A program made the position numbers and the translations under genes. A stretch of DNA of 64,000 nt. It comes from Clostridiales bacterium (lineage in GTDB: Bacteria; Bacillota; Clostridia; Lachnospirales; Lachnospiraceae). The notes beneath the pieces are model-generated. The model did no database searches. It saw only the letters and a program-made list of their open reading frames with translations, and was not told where the DNA came from. Shown piece after piece: positions 27,333 to 35,146 of this stretch (position 1 is the stretch's first letter; every line of letters starts with the position of its first letter). Location of the stretch: positions 29,503 to 93,502 of the forward strand of contig JAJQIK010000059.1 of NCBI GenBank assembly GCA_021199255.1, in the 5' to 3' direction.

Positions 27333-27599
27333 CTATTTTCTTAATCCTAATCTCTCGATTAATGCACGATATCTCTCGATATCCTTATCCTTCAGATATG
27401 CAAGCAGACCACGCCGCTGACCAACCATTTTCAGAAGGCCTCTTCTGGAATGATGATCCTTAGGGTTGTTCTTCAAATGCTCGGTGAGCTCCTGGATTCT
27501 TGCCGTCAGGACTGCCACCTGCACCTCAGGTGAACCGGTATCACCGGGTGTTCTTGCATATTCGTTGATAATTGCCGTTTTCTTTTCCTTAGAAATCAT
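27333..27599 (-). CDS. rpsO: 30S ribosomal protein S15
   Basis: An 88-residue S15, the standard length, which binds the 16S central domain early in assembly. It begins [15 protein letters not shown] and has the conserved [12 protein letters not shown] and [19 protein letters not shown]. The start ATG 27599 follows AAAGGAG; the longer frame opening at 27725 includes leader sequence only. It precedes pnp on the same strand. Confidence 0.98.
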   Translation of the reverse strand: MISKEKKTAIINEYARTPGDTGSPEVQVAVLTARIQELTEHLKNNPKDHHSRRGLLKMVGQRRGLLAYLKDKDIERYRALIERLGLRK

Positions 27600-27744
27600 T
27601 GTCTTCTCCTTTCTCTGCGGACAGCCTTCCTGATTGCCGCCCTGAAACCGCCGGATACCAGGAACGGGTTGGAGACCTCCCTGCTCTGGGTATCGGCTAA
27701 AACTCATACTCTGACATTCTATCATATGGGAAGTTCTTTTTCAA
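27600..27744 (-). promoter_or_regulatory. rpsO promoter and structured leader
   Basis: Minus-strand TTGAAA (27739-27744) and TAGAAT (27716-27721) are spaced by 17 bases. The resulting leader of about 110 bases can form a long hairpin in which CCGATACC (27689-27696) pairs with GGTATCCGG (27651-27659, one bulge), enclosing GGAG/CTCC. S15 represses its own mRNA through leader structures in several phyla; a role here is inference. Confidence 0.55.
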
Positions 27745-27813
27745 GCATTTATAGGGATTTATGCGGCAAATATTTTCAATCCTTCCGCAAAATCATTTTT
27801 TTAGCGGATATGA

Positions 27814-27843
27814 TTGACAAAGCGCTTTTTTTACGGATATATT
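27814..27843 (+). promoter_or_regulatory. Candidate promoter for the cytidylate-kinase-like gene
   Basis: TTGACA (27814-27819) and TATATT (27838-27843) are spaced by 18 bases, about 115 bases before the start at 27958. The stretch between rpsO and this gene (27745-27957) holds nothing else I can support. Confidence 0.5.
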
Positions 27844-27957
27844 ACAGATAAGAATACTGTTTTAGCGGCGTGTCTGCGTTGGCGACGCCAGCCCAGAGCC
27901 GGAAACAGGTTGCGCAATGACTGAAATGGCCAGAGTAGGAAAGGAGACGTGATCGTT

Positions 27958-28605
27958 ATGAAAAACTATGTTATCACAATCGCCAGAGGATACGGCAGCG
28001 GCGGCAGCCACATTGCCAAGAGGCTGTCGAAGGACTTGAATATTCCCTGCTATGACGAGGAAATTCTTCAGATGGCCGCCGATTTAAGCGGCATCAACGA
28101 ACGCTTTTTTTATGAAGCCAACGAAAGGATTCATAAGGGCGCCATCACTATTAATTCCTCCAAGGGTGTCTATAACGGTACGCTCTATCACGTAGATGAT
28201 AAGGAATTCTTATCCGATGAAAATTTATTTAATTATCAGGCCGCCGTTATCAAGAATCTTGCGATGGACGGCAGTACCTCCTGCATTATTGTGGGAAAGG
28301 CCGCCAACTATGTCCTGCGCAGCCTGAAAAATGTTGTCAAAGTCAATATTCAGGCACCTATGGAGCACTGCGTATTCAACATTATGGACAGACTGCAGAA
28401 GGACGAAGCTTCCGCGAAAGATATGATCAAAAAAATGAATAAATACCGGAGCGATTACTACAAATACTATACCGGAAGGAAATGGCTTGATCCGGCGGAA
28501 TACGACCTATCCATCAATACCGGCGCACTAGGGGAGGATTACGCCGCAAAGCTGATCCTGCAGCTTGTCAGGGACAAAGGCTTCCTGGACGATTCCTCCC
28601 ATTAA
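27958..28605 (+). CDS. Cytidylate-kinase-like P-loop protein
   Basis: A 215-residue protein of the AAA_26 cytidylate-kinase-like family. It opens ITIARGYGSGGSHIAKRL, a P-loop variant that ends GSGGSHI instead of GxxGxGKS/T. The later CIIVGKAANYVL and YYKYYTGRKWLDPAEYDLS segments are shared with the paralogue at 43369-43959. True Cmk function is doubtful and the substrate is unknown. ATG 27958 is 11 bases after GGAG; a GTG at 27949 is too close to it. The last four bases overlap tail-to-tail with the NlpC/P60 gene. Confidence 0.85.
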   Translation: MKNYVITIARGYGSGGSHIAKRLSKDLNIPCYDEEILQMAADLSGINERFFYEANERIHKGAITINSSKGVYNGTLYHVDDKEFLSDENLFNYQAAVIKNLAMDGSTSCIIVGKAANYVLRSLKNVVKVNIQAPMEHCVFNIMDRLQKDEASAKDMIKKMNKYRSDYYKYYTGRKWLDPAEYDLSINTGALGEDYAAKLILQLVRDKGFLDDSSH

Positions 28606-29834
28606 TCATAAAGCACCCTGACCGCCTTGACCGGCGTTCTGTAGGACACATTGGAAATGCGGATGCCGGTCTTAGGGCTGCTGGCGTGGATCACCTGTCC
28701 GCCGCCGATATAAATCGCCACATGGTTAATGGTTTTTCCATTGCCATAAAAGATCAGATCTCCCGGCTGGGCTTCCGATACCGTAATGACAGTACCGCTG
28801 TTCGCCTGCGCCCTGGAAGAATGGGGCAGGCTGACGCCGTATTTCTTAAAAATACTCATAACGAATCCGGAACAGTCGGCTCCGTTGGTCAGGCTGGTAC
28901 CGCCCCAGACATAGGGATTGCCCAGAAATTCCTTCGCATACTGACACAAATCTACGCGCACATCGGATACGCCCTGCCCATACAGCAGCTCCGTCATGGT
29001 AATCGCCGTGCCCAGCTTGGAGCTTATCTCCACATATTCCGCAGAAACATATACTTCCTCGTCGTCCAGGCCGACCTTGACCCAGTCCCCCTCTACTTCT
29101 ATCACCTCCAGTTCCTCTCCGTTGGGAACCATGGTAATGACTTCCGAATCCGTATTGGCTTCCGCCCTGACCTTCAGGCTGTCCGTGGTAACCACCGCCA
29201 TAGTAGCTGCCAGCTCCTGAGCCCGGCGTTTTGCCTGAATACCGGTCAACAGATATTCCCGGCTCACATAGCCTTCTACTTCGCCGGATTGGATATGTGC
29301 CCAAAATTCATCTGAATCAATGACCTCGCAGGCCGCGTTCTTGGGAAGCTTGCCAACCAGTTTCCCATCCTCCGCCGCCACAGCGCGGACATTGAGATTA
29401 CCGCTCTCCACATTGGCGATTCCCAGGTTGGTGTATCCCCAGTTGGCGTTTTTAGCCTTTTCATAAGCTTCCGCGTATTCCTGTTCAGTCTTCGTACATT
29501 CCAGGATTTCACCGGAACCGACAGCCGCGCTGCTTAGAATATCGCTAAGCGTATCGCCGCCCGATTCCTCTGCGCCCCCATTCCCGATCAGGGCGGAGCC
29601 CGCAGACATCTCGTCTAACAGTGTCTGCAGCGTATTTTCCGAAACAGCCTGCGCTTCCTCCCCGTCATCGTCCGAAGATGACGTTTCCGTGATTTCCGTG
29701 TTATTTGCCGGACTACTATCCGCCGTCTGCTCCACTGCCGCAGCCAGATTTGACAGCGGCGCGGCCTTTACCGTAAAGGCTGCCGTAAGCAGCAGACATC
29801 CCGCCAATAAACACAAGATTTCCCGTCTCTTCAT
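28602..29834 (-). CDS. Secreted NlpC/P60 peptidoglycan hydrolase with two SH3 domains
   Basis: A 410-residue exported protein. Residues 1-26 are a signal peptide (KRREILCLLAGCLLL... VKA). A Ser/Thr- and acid-rich linker follows, then bacterial SH3 domains at about 135-190 and 215-270. The C-terminal NlpC/P60 domain has catalytic Cys in NGADCSGFVMS, His in INHVAIYIGGG and a third polar residue in HASSPKTG. Such enzymes cut the stem peptide of peptidoglycan. The start has GAGAGGA upstream. It is monocistronic behind a consensus promoter. Confidence 0.94.
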   Translation of the reverse strand: MKRREILCLLAGCLLLTAAFTVKAAPLSNLAAAVEQTADSSPANNTEITETSSSDDDGEEAQAVSENTLQTLLDEMSAGSALIGNGGAEESGGDTLSDILSSAAVGSGEILECTKTEQEYAEAYEKAKNANWGYTNLGIANVESGNLNVRAVAAEDGKLVGKLPKNAACEVIDSDEFWAHIQSGEVEGYVSREYLLTGIQAKRRAQELAATMAVVTTDSLKVRAEANTDSEVITMVPNGEELEVIEVEGDWVKVGLDDEEVYVSAEYVEISSKLGTAITMTELLYGQGVSDVRVDLCQYAKEFLGNPYVWGGTSLTNGADCSGFVMSIFKKYGVSLPHSSRAQANSGTVITVSEAQPGDLIFYGNGKTINHVAIYIGGGQVIHASSPKTGIRISNVSYRTPVKAVRVLYD

Positions 29835-29872
29835 GATTTCTATTCCTCTCTTGTAGTTTTCTTTACAAGTTT

Positions 29873-29889
29873 GTAATATTTCCGTAACA
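29873..29889 (-). promoter_or_regulatory. Candidate WalR-like box in the NlpC/P60 leader
   Basis: On the minus strand TGTTAC-GGAAA-TATTAC matches the WalR consensus (TGTWAH-N5-TGTWAH) at 11 of 12 positions. WalR controls cell-wall hydrolases in Firmicutes. It lies just downstream of the predicted transcription start. Confidence 0.35.
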
Positions 29890-29901
29890 TTTACGAAGGA
29901 C

Positions 29902-29930
29902 ATTATAACAAGTTCCCTCCGCCCTGTCAA
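29902..29930 (-). promoter_or_regulatory. Perfect-consensus sigma-A promoter of the NlpC/P60 gene
   Basis: TTGACA (29925-29930) and TATAAT (29902-29907) are exact consensus hexamers with the optimal 17-base spacer, 68 bases before the start codon. Confidence 0.85.
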
Positions 29931-29998
29931 TCCAATCCGCTTTTTTCCTATCATTACCACAAATCTGACAAAAGACGGAAGCTGCTTTGCAAATGCCT

Positions 29999-30033
29999 TA
30001 AAAAAAGAGATATCCGCCGATATCTCTTTTTAA
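29999..30033 (-). terminator. Intrinsic terminator of the Na/Pi cotransporter gene
   Basis: AAAAAGAGATATC / GATATCTCTTTTT with a four-base loop, running into a T-tract on the minus strand 13 bases after the stop. Confidence 0.85.
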
Positions 30034-30045
30034 TAACACATGATA

Positions 30046-31680
30046 TTAATCCTGTTCGCCATAGGTATTGGCAAACGCTATATTTGTAGCGTGATCCCCC
30101 ACTCGTTCCAGGCCGGATACGATCTCGGAGAACAGAGCGCCTGCCTCCGGGGAACATTCGTTGCGGGCAAGTCTTTCTATGTGCTTCTGCTGCAGCTCCT
30201 TCTCCTTCTCGTCGATGGCTTCCTCCAAATGCCTGATATCCTCCATGTGATCCTCCGTGCTTTTCACGAACATTTCAAAGGAAAACCGCAGAATGGTATT
30301 GACCATATCCGACATCTCCCCCAGCTCTCTCTGGGCTTCTTTGGAAAAGCCAACCCCGGTCTCAATTCTCCGGACAGCCGAATCCGCGATATTCTCCGCA
30401 TGGTCGCCGATTCGTTCAATATCGTTCACCACATGGAACAGGGCGCCGATGCTCTTCAAATCCTCGATAGGCAGATTCGTCTGATTGATTTTCACCAGAT
30501 AATTGGTAATCGCATGGCTCAGGAAGTCGATATTCTTCTCTACCTCATAGACATCGTCGATTTCCTCCTTGTCCAGCGTAATCAACGCATTCAGGGCGCG
30601 GTTTAAGTTCTCATAGGCAAGCTGCGCCATACGGTCTAATTCCTTGATTACTTCCACTACCGCTGTGGCCGGATTGAGCACCACCTTGTCGCCGATATAT
30701 TTCAACTGATAGCTGTCCCGGTAGCCCACCTTCTTATCATCGCCGGGTACCACCAGATAGGTCAGCTTAACGATTCCCTTAATAAAGGGCATCATGATAA
30801 TGACCTGGAAAATCTTAATGGACATATGCGCATAAGCCACAACGCGTCCCGGATTGTTGCCGGCTATGGCGGTAAGCGCCGCCACAACCTGATCCACCCC
30901 AACCAAAAAGATCAGATATACAATCACCGTACCGATTACGTTAAAAATCAAATGAATCGCCGCCGCCCTCTTGGCGTCCTTTTTCCCATTCAGGGAAGCC
31001 AGTACCGCCGAGGTACAGGCGCCGATATTACAGCCTAAAATAATGAACATACAGATATCCATGCCCATCAGATTCTGATTGGCCAGCAGCACCATGATAC
31101 TGACCGTAACGGAAGAACTCTGTATCACCGCCGTCAGCACAGTGCCCAGAAGTACCGCCAGAACCGGCGATTGCAGGGAAGCGAACATATGTAACACCGC
31201 AGCGGAATCCTTCATGCCCGACATGGCGCTGGACATGGTGCTCAGACCCATAAATAATACGCCGAAGCCTATAATAACCTCTCCGATCCGGGCAACCATC
31301 TGCTTTTTACAAAACATCACCAACAGCACGCCCACCAGCAGAATAACCGGAGCCGCCTTTTCCAGCTTAAAGGAAACGAGGAGCGCCGTTACCGTAGTTC
31401 CTATATTCGCGCCGAAGATAACGCCCGCCGCCTGGGTCAGGTTCATCAGCCCGGAATTGACAAAGCTGACTACCATAACGGTGCATGCCGAGGAAGACTG
31501 AATTGCAGCCGTGAAAAATATTCCTACCAAAATACCCGTAAAACGATTGGTTGTCAACCGTTCCAGGATTCCTCTCAGCTTCGCGCCGGCAACCTTCTCA
31601 ATACTGTCGCTCATGATGCGCATGCCATACAGGAACAGTCCCAGGCCGCCGGCCATGGAAAGAATGATTGATAGATTCAT
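30046..31680 (-). CDS. Na+/phosphate cotransporter with PhoU-like tail
   Basis: A 544-residue protein. The first 310 residues hold about nine membrane segments with the duplicated NptA/PhoU-linked motif: GILVGIFFTAAIQSSSACTVM and LLGTVLTAVIQSSSVTVS. From about residue 340 the soluble part has two PhoU-like helical repeats (VVNDIERIGDHAENIA, VSGLERVGDHATNIA). It should import phosphate with sodium, with the tail sensing or gating. The start ATG 31680 has AAGG five bases upstream. The polyphosphate genes elsewhere in the window give it a possible partner pathway. Confidence 0.94.
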   Translation of the reverse strand: MNLSIILSMAGGLGLFLYGMRIMSDSIEKVAGAKLRGILERLTTNRFTGILVGIFFTAAIQSSSACTVMVVSFVNSGLMNLTQAAGVIFGANIGTTVTALLVSFKLEKAAPVILLVGVLLVMFCKKQMVARIGEVIIGFGVLFMGLSTMSSAMSGMKDSAAVLHMFASLQSPVLAVLLGTVLTAVIQSSSVTVSIMVLLANQNLMGMDICMFIILGCNIGACTSAVLASLNGKKDAKRAAAIHLIFNVIGTVIVYLIFLVGVDQVVAALTAIAGNNPGRVVAYAHMSIKIFQVIIMMPFIKGIVKLTYLVVPGDDKKVGYRDSYQLKYIGDKVVLNPATAVVEVIKELDRMAQLAYENLNRALNALITLDKEEIDDVYEVEKNIDFLSHAITNYLVKINQTNLPIEDLKSIGALFHVVNDIERIGDHAENIADSAVRRIETGVGFSKEAQRELGEMSDMVNTILRFSFEMFVKSTEDHMEDIRHLEEAIDEKEKELQQKHIERLARNECSPEAGALFSEIVSGLERVGDHATNIAFANTYGEQD

Positions 31681-31735
31681 CTTAGCCTTATTTCCTTCCT
31701 TTGTACTTATTCCCTCAAAAACACCACACAAGTCT

Positions 31736-31764
31736 ATTCTAATGTAAATAATTTGTACTTACAA
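31736..31764 (-). promoter_or_regulatory. Promoter of the Na/Pi cotransporter gene
   Basis: TTGTAA (31759-31764) and TAGAAT (31736-31741) are spaced by 17 bases on the minus strand. The -35 is part of the short palindrome TTGTAAGTACAA. Confidence 0.6.
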
Positions 31765-31768
31765 GCCC

Positions 31769-32701
31769 TTATCTGAAAAATTCGTCAAGATTCGTAAAGG
31801 TTCTTCCGGCGTCAAGATCCTCCCGCATCTGCGCCTGCAAAGCCTCCAGCCCGTCAAATTTCATCTCCGGCCTGCGGAACGCCAGCAGCCGCAGGGTAAT
31901 CTCCCTGCCGTATAGATCTCCCTCAAAATCGTACAGATAGGTTTCCGCTCCCACAAGACGCCGGTCGCTCACAGTGGGTTTACAGCCTATATTCGTAATG
32001 CCGCGGTATACCCGCTCTCCCAGCAGTACCTGCGAATAGTAGACGCCTCTGGGCGGCAGAAGCTTATCCTGATCCGGCAGCAGATTCGCCGTGGGCATTC
32101 CCATCCTGCGCCCCAGCTCCCTGCCGTGCTCCACTCTGCCGCTGATACTGTAGGGTGTGCCCAGCATCTTAGCGGCCGCTTCCATTCTGCCTGCCCGAAC
32201 CGCTTCCCTGATTCTGGTGGAGCTTACCTCCCGGCCGTCCATTTTGACCTTATCAATCAGCTCGACCTGATAATGGTAAGTGTCCGCGTATTGCTGCAGC
32301 AGACGGTAATTGCCCATGCCCCGCCGTCCGAAGGACAGGTCGCTTCCCGCGCAAATATAAGCCGTCCGCATCTGTTCTGCCAGATACCGTTCCACGAAAT
32401 CCACCGGTTCCGTGGCCGCCGTGTCCCGATTGAGCGGAAACTCAATTAACACATCGACCCCCATCTGCTCAAAGATTTCCCGTTTCTCCCTCCGGGTGGT
32501 CAGCTCCTTCTCTTCCCCGCCGAAAAAGGCGGACGCCGACCCGTCAAAGGTAAAAACCGTGGCCAGCCGCCCTTCCGCTTTCTGCTGGATAATCTTGTGA
32601 ATCAGCTTCTGATGTCCCAGATGAATCCCGTCAAATTTGCCGATGGCAACCGCGCTGGCGCTTTCCAGCCGAAATTCCGTTGTATTTTCTATCAGATACA
32701 T
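31769..32701 (-). CDS. ribF: Bifunctional riboflavin kinase / FAD synthetase
   Basis: A 310-residue RibF. The N-terminal FMN adenylyltransferase domain has VAIGKFDGIHLGHQKLI and SSTRIREAVRAG. The C-terminal riboflavin kinase domain has GMPTANLLP and GVYYSQVLLG. It turns riboflavin into FMN and FAD. It is the last gene of the rimP-to-ribF operon, 33 bases after truB, as in Bacillus. The start has AGGGC upstream; the longer frame at 32734 overlaps the spacer. Confidence 0.97.
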   Translation of the reverse strand: MYLIENTTEFRLESASAVAIGKFDGIHLGHQKLIHKIIQQKAEGRLATVFTFDGSASAFFGGEEKELTTRREKREIFEQMGVDVLIEFPLNRDTAATEPVDFVERYLAEQMRTAYICAGSDLSFGRRGMGNYRLLQQYADTYHYQVELIDKVKMDGREVSSTRIREAVRAGRMEAAAKMLGTPYSISGRVEHGRELGRRMGMPTANLLPDQDKLLPPRGVYYSQVLLGERVYRGITNIGCKPTVSDRRLVGAETYLYDFEGDLYGREITLRLLAFRRPEMKFDGLEALQAQMREDLDAGRTFTNLDEFFR

Positions 32702-32734
32702 AAACTGCCCTTCTTCGCCTGCAAAATTCTGCAA

Positions 32735-33679
32735 TCATTGGTATTGGGGAAATATTTTCACCGGCTTAAACCGGTTTTCCCGCCCGCAATAGCTGTAAAT
32801 ACCATAAAACCTTCCGTCCTGGTCATACACCCGAACCTGTCCGCCGTCCCCGTATATCTCCGCGCCGCCCTGATGGGCTTCCTGTCTTTCTCCCGCAAGC
32901 TGCTTTAAGCCGAAGCAGTTTCCGTTTCTGACCAGCTTTACCCCGCTCTCAGCCACCGTTACCCCCTGCATATGCGGGAACGCGGCGTCGGGCGGTATAA
33001 TAACACTTGCTATTTTATCCTCATGCGCCAATCGCTCCAATTCTTCCAGCGTCAGAGCTTCCTCTACCCGGAAGCGTCCGACCCTGCTGCGGACAAGGGA
33101 CTGCATGGCGCCGCCGCAGGAGAGCTTACCGCCGATATCATGGCACAAGGTTCTGATATAAGTGCCCTTAGAGCATACGACGCGAAACTCCACCACGGGC
33201 AATTCCAGCCGCAGAATCTCGATTTCCCGGATTTCTACGGGTCTTGGCTTACGCTCCACTTCTTTTCCCTCTCTGGCAAGCTCATAAAGCTTCCTGCCGT
33301 TCACCTTTAAGGCTGAGTACATAGGAGGAATCTGCCCATAGGCTCCCACAAAATCCATCACAGCCCTGCTCACCTGCTCCTTCGTCAACGCGGCAAGCTG
33401 TTCCGGGGAAGCCTGCGATAACACCTGTCCTGATAAATCCTGGGTATCTGTGACCACGCCCAACCGCAGACAGGCAATATATTCCTTATCCCAATCCGCC
33501 AGCATATCGCATAATTTAGTGCCCGAACCCAAACATACAGGAAGCACTCCCACCGCATCCGGATCAAGCGTTCCTGTATGTCCGATTTTCTTCTGTTTAC
33601 AGATTCCCCGAAGCCTGGCTACCACGTCATGGGAGGTATAGCCCGCTTCCTTATATACATTAATCATTCCGTGATACAT
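32735..33679 (-). CDS. truB: tRNA pseudouridine(55) synthase
   Basis: A 314-residue TruB that makes pseudouridine 55 in the tRNA T-loop. The catalytic Asp is in HTGTLDPDAVGVL near residue 42. KVNGRKLYELAREG and SKGTYIRTLCHDIG follow, and a C-terminal PUA-like domain ends the protein. ATG 33679 has GGAG seven bases upstream; an ATG four codons later is also possible. Confidence 0.97.
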   Translation of the reverse strand: MYHGMINVYKEAGYTSHDVVARLRGICKQKKIGHTGTLDPDAVGVLPVCLGSGTKLCDMLADWDKEYIACLRLGVVTDTQDLSGQVLSQASPEQLAALTKEQVSRAVMDFVGAYGQIPPMYSALKVNGRKLYELAREGKEVERKPRPVEIREIEILRLELPVVEFRVVCSKGTYIRTLCHDIGGKLSCGGAMQSLVRSRVGRFRVEEALTLEELERLAHEDKIASVIIPPDAAFPHMQGVTVAESGVKLVRNGNCFGLKQLAGERQEAHQGGAEIYGDGGQVRVYDQDGRFYGIYSYCGRENRFKPVKIFPQYQ

Positions 33680-33760
33680 AAGCCGCTCCTGTTGTTCCTG
33701 TCTCTGCGCATCTTTGTTTCCCATATCCTGACGCCGCAGGGAACCGGGATTCGCGTCTCT

Positions 33761-34723
33761 TTATCCTTCGTCCTTCTGCAGCTTCAGTTGCTCTTCGACC
33801 TCCAGGGACAGATTATTGATATTGTCGTGGTAGGTGCCGTTCATCGTACAGCCTGCCGCTCTCACATGCCCGCCGCCGCCGAATTTCACGGCCACCGCAG
33901 CCACATCTACCTTTCCCTTGGAACGCATACTGACTTTATATTCCAGCGTTCCCGTTTCATACATAAAAAGCGCACATTCCACACCGTTTACGCTTAAAAG
34001 CTGGTTTACAATGCCGTCTAAATCCCCTGGCTCTACCTGATAAAAAGCCATCATACGGCGGCTGACCACGCTGACAATGCATCTGTCGTCCAAAAAGCGC
34101 ATGCTTTCCAAGACCGCCCTGCCCATAATCTGGGTCTGCACATAGGTCTTTTCATAAAAGGTCTTCTCAATCAGCTCCGAAAAATCAAAGCCATAGGAAA
34201 TCAGCTCCGCCGCTATCTGCAAAGTGCGGGGCGACGTATTGGAATATTTAAATACGCCGGTGTCGTGAATCAGGCCGATATAGACCGCCATGGCTATCTC
34301 CCTGTCAATCCGGGCAGGATCCAGCAGCTCATAGAGCAGTTCCGCCGTGGAGCTTCTCTGGGGTTCAATCACATTGATGTCCCCGCAGCCGGTATTACTG
34401 ATATGATGGTCAATGTTGATCTTTTTACGCGCCCTCTCATAAATCGGCAGCGCGCCTCCTAATCGTTCATCATTACTGTCCAGCGCAAAATACGCGTCGT
34501 ATACCATATCGGTTTGAAAATCCGATTGAATGTCTTCAATATGGCTGATACAGTCAAAAACAGGGGCTGGCTTTTCCAGATAAATATCAATCCGGGCCTG
34601 GGGTAATTCTTTCTGCAGATAAAGGTATAATCCCATCACAGACCCAACGCAGTCTCCGTCGGGTCTTACATGGCCGCTGATCGCTATCGTCTTTGCATCC
34701 CTTACTTCATCAATGATTCTCAT
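33761..34723 (-). CDS. nrnA: DHH/DHHA1 oligoribonuclease / pAp phosphatase
   Basis: A 320-residue NrnA-type enzyme. The DHH domain shows SGHVRPDGDCVGSVMG, ALDSNDE and DHHISNTG; the DHHA1 domain carries GGGGHVRAAGC. Homologues degrade RNA dinucleotides and dephosphorylate pAp. The ATG overlaps the rbfA stop by four bases. Its place between rbfA and truB is usual for Firmicutes. Confidence 0.95.
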   Translation of the reverse strand: MRIIDEVRDAKTIAISGHVRPDGDCVGSVMGLYLYLQKELPQARIDIYLEKPAPVFDCISHIEDIQSDFQTDMVYDAYFALDSNDERLGGALPIYERARKKINIDHHISNTGCGDINVIEPQRSSTAELLYELLDPARIDREIAMAVYIGLIHDTGVFKYSNTSPRTLQIAAELISYGFDFSELIEKTFYEKTYVQTQIMGRAVLESMRFLDDRCIVSVVSRRMMAFYQVEPGDLDGIVNQLLSVNGVECALFMYETGTLEYKVSMRSKGKVDVAAVAVKFGGGGHVRAAGCTMNGTYHDNINNLSLEVEEQLKLQKDEG

Positions 34724-35103
34724 TTCTGCTCTCCCTCCTCCGAGGGCTTTTCATTCTTATTGACTTCCTCTATCAATCTGGACATATTCACGCCATAGGC
34801 AATCGATTGATCCATAATAAAAGTGATTTCCGGCGTATTGCGCAGATTAATCGTCCGCGCCAGCCGGCTGCGGATATAGCCCTCCGCGCTCTTAAGGCCT
34901 GCCAGCGTATCGGCCTGCGCCGTTTCGTCGCCCAGCACGCTGATCCACGCTTTACAGGTCTTTAAATCAGGAGCAACCTCTACCGCCACTACAGAAGTCA
35001 TGGGGGCGATTCTCGGATCCTTAATCTCTCCCCGGATCACCTCCGCCAGCACCTTCTGTACCTCGCCATTGATCCGGGTATTTTTTACGCTGTTTTTTCT
35101 CAT
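34720..35103 (-). CDS. rbfA: Ribosome-binding factor A
   Basis: A 127-residue single-KH-fold protein needed for late 30S maturation. Family features are the N-terminal RINGEVQKVLAEVIRGEIKDPRI and SVVAVEVAPDLKTCKAWISVLG, then LRNTPEITFIMDQSI. Its stop overlaps the nrnA start (ATGA), and it lies 43 bases after infB. Confidence 0.96.
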   Translation of the reverse strand: MRKNSVKNTRINGEVQKVLAEVIRGEIKDPRIAPMTSVVAVEVAPDLKTCKAWISVLGDETAQADTLAGLKSAEGYIRSRLARTINLRNTPEITFIMDQSIAYGVNMSRLIEEVNKNEKPSEEGEQK

Positions 35104-35146
35104 AACCTATAATCCTTCTTCTTATTTCCTTAGATACTCCGGCCTA

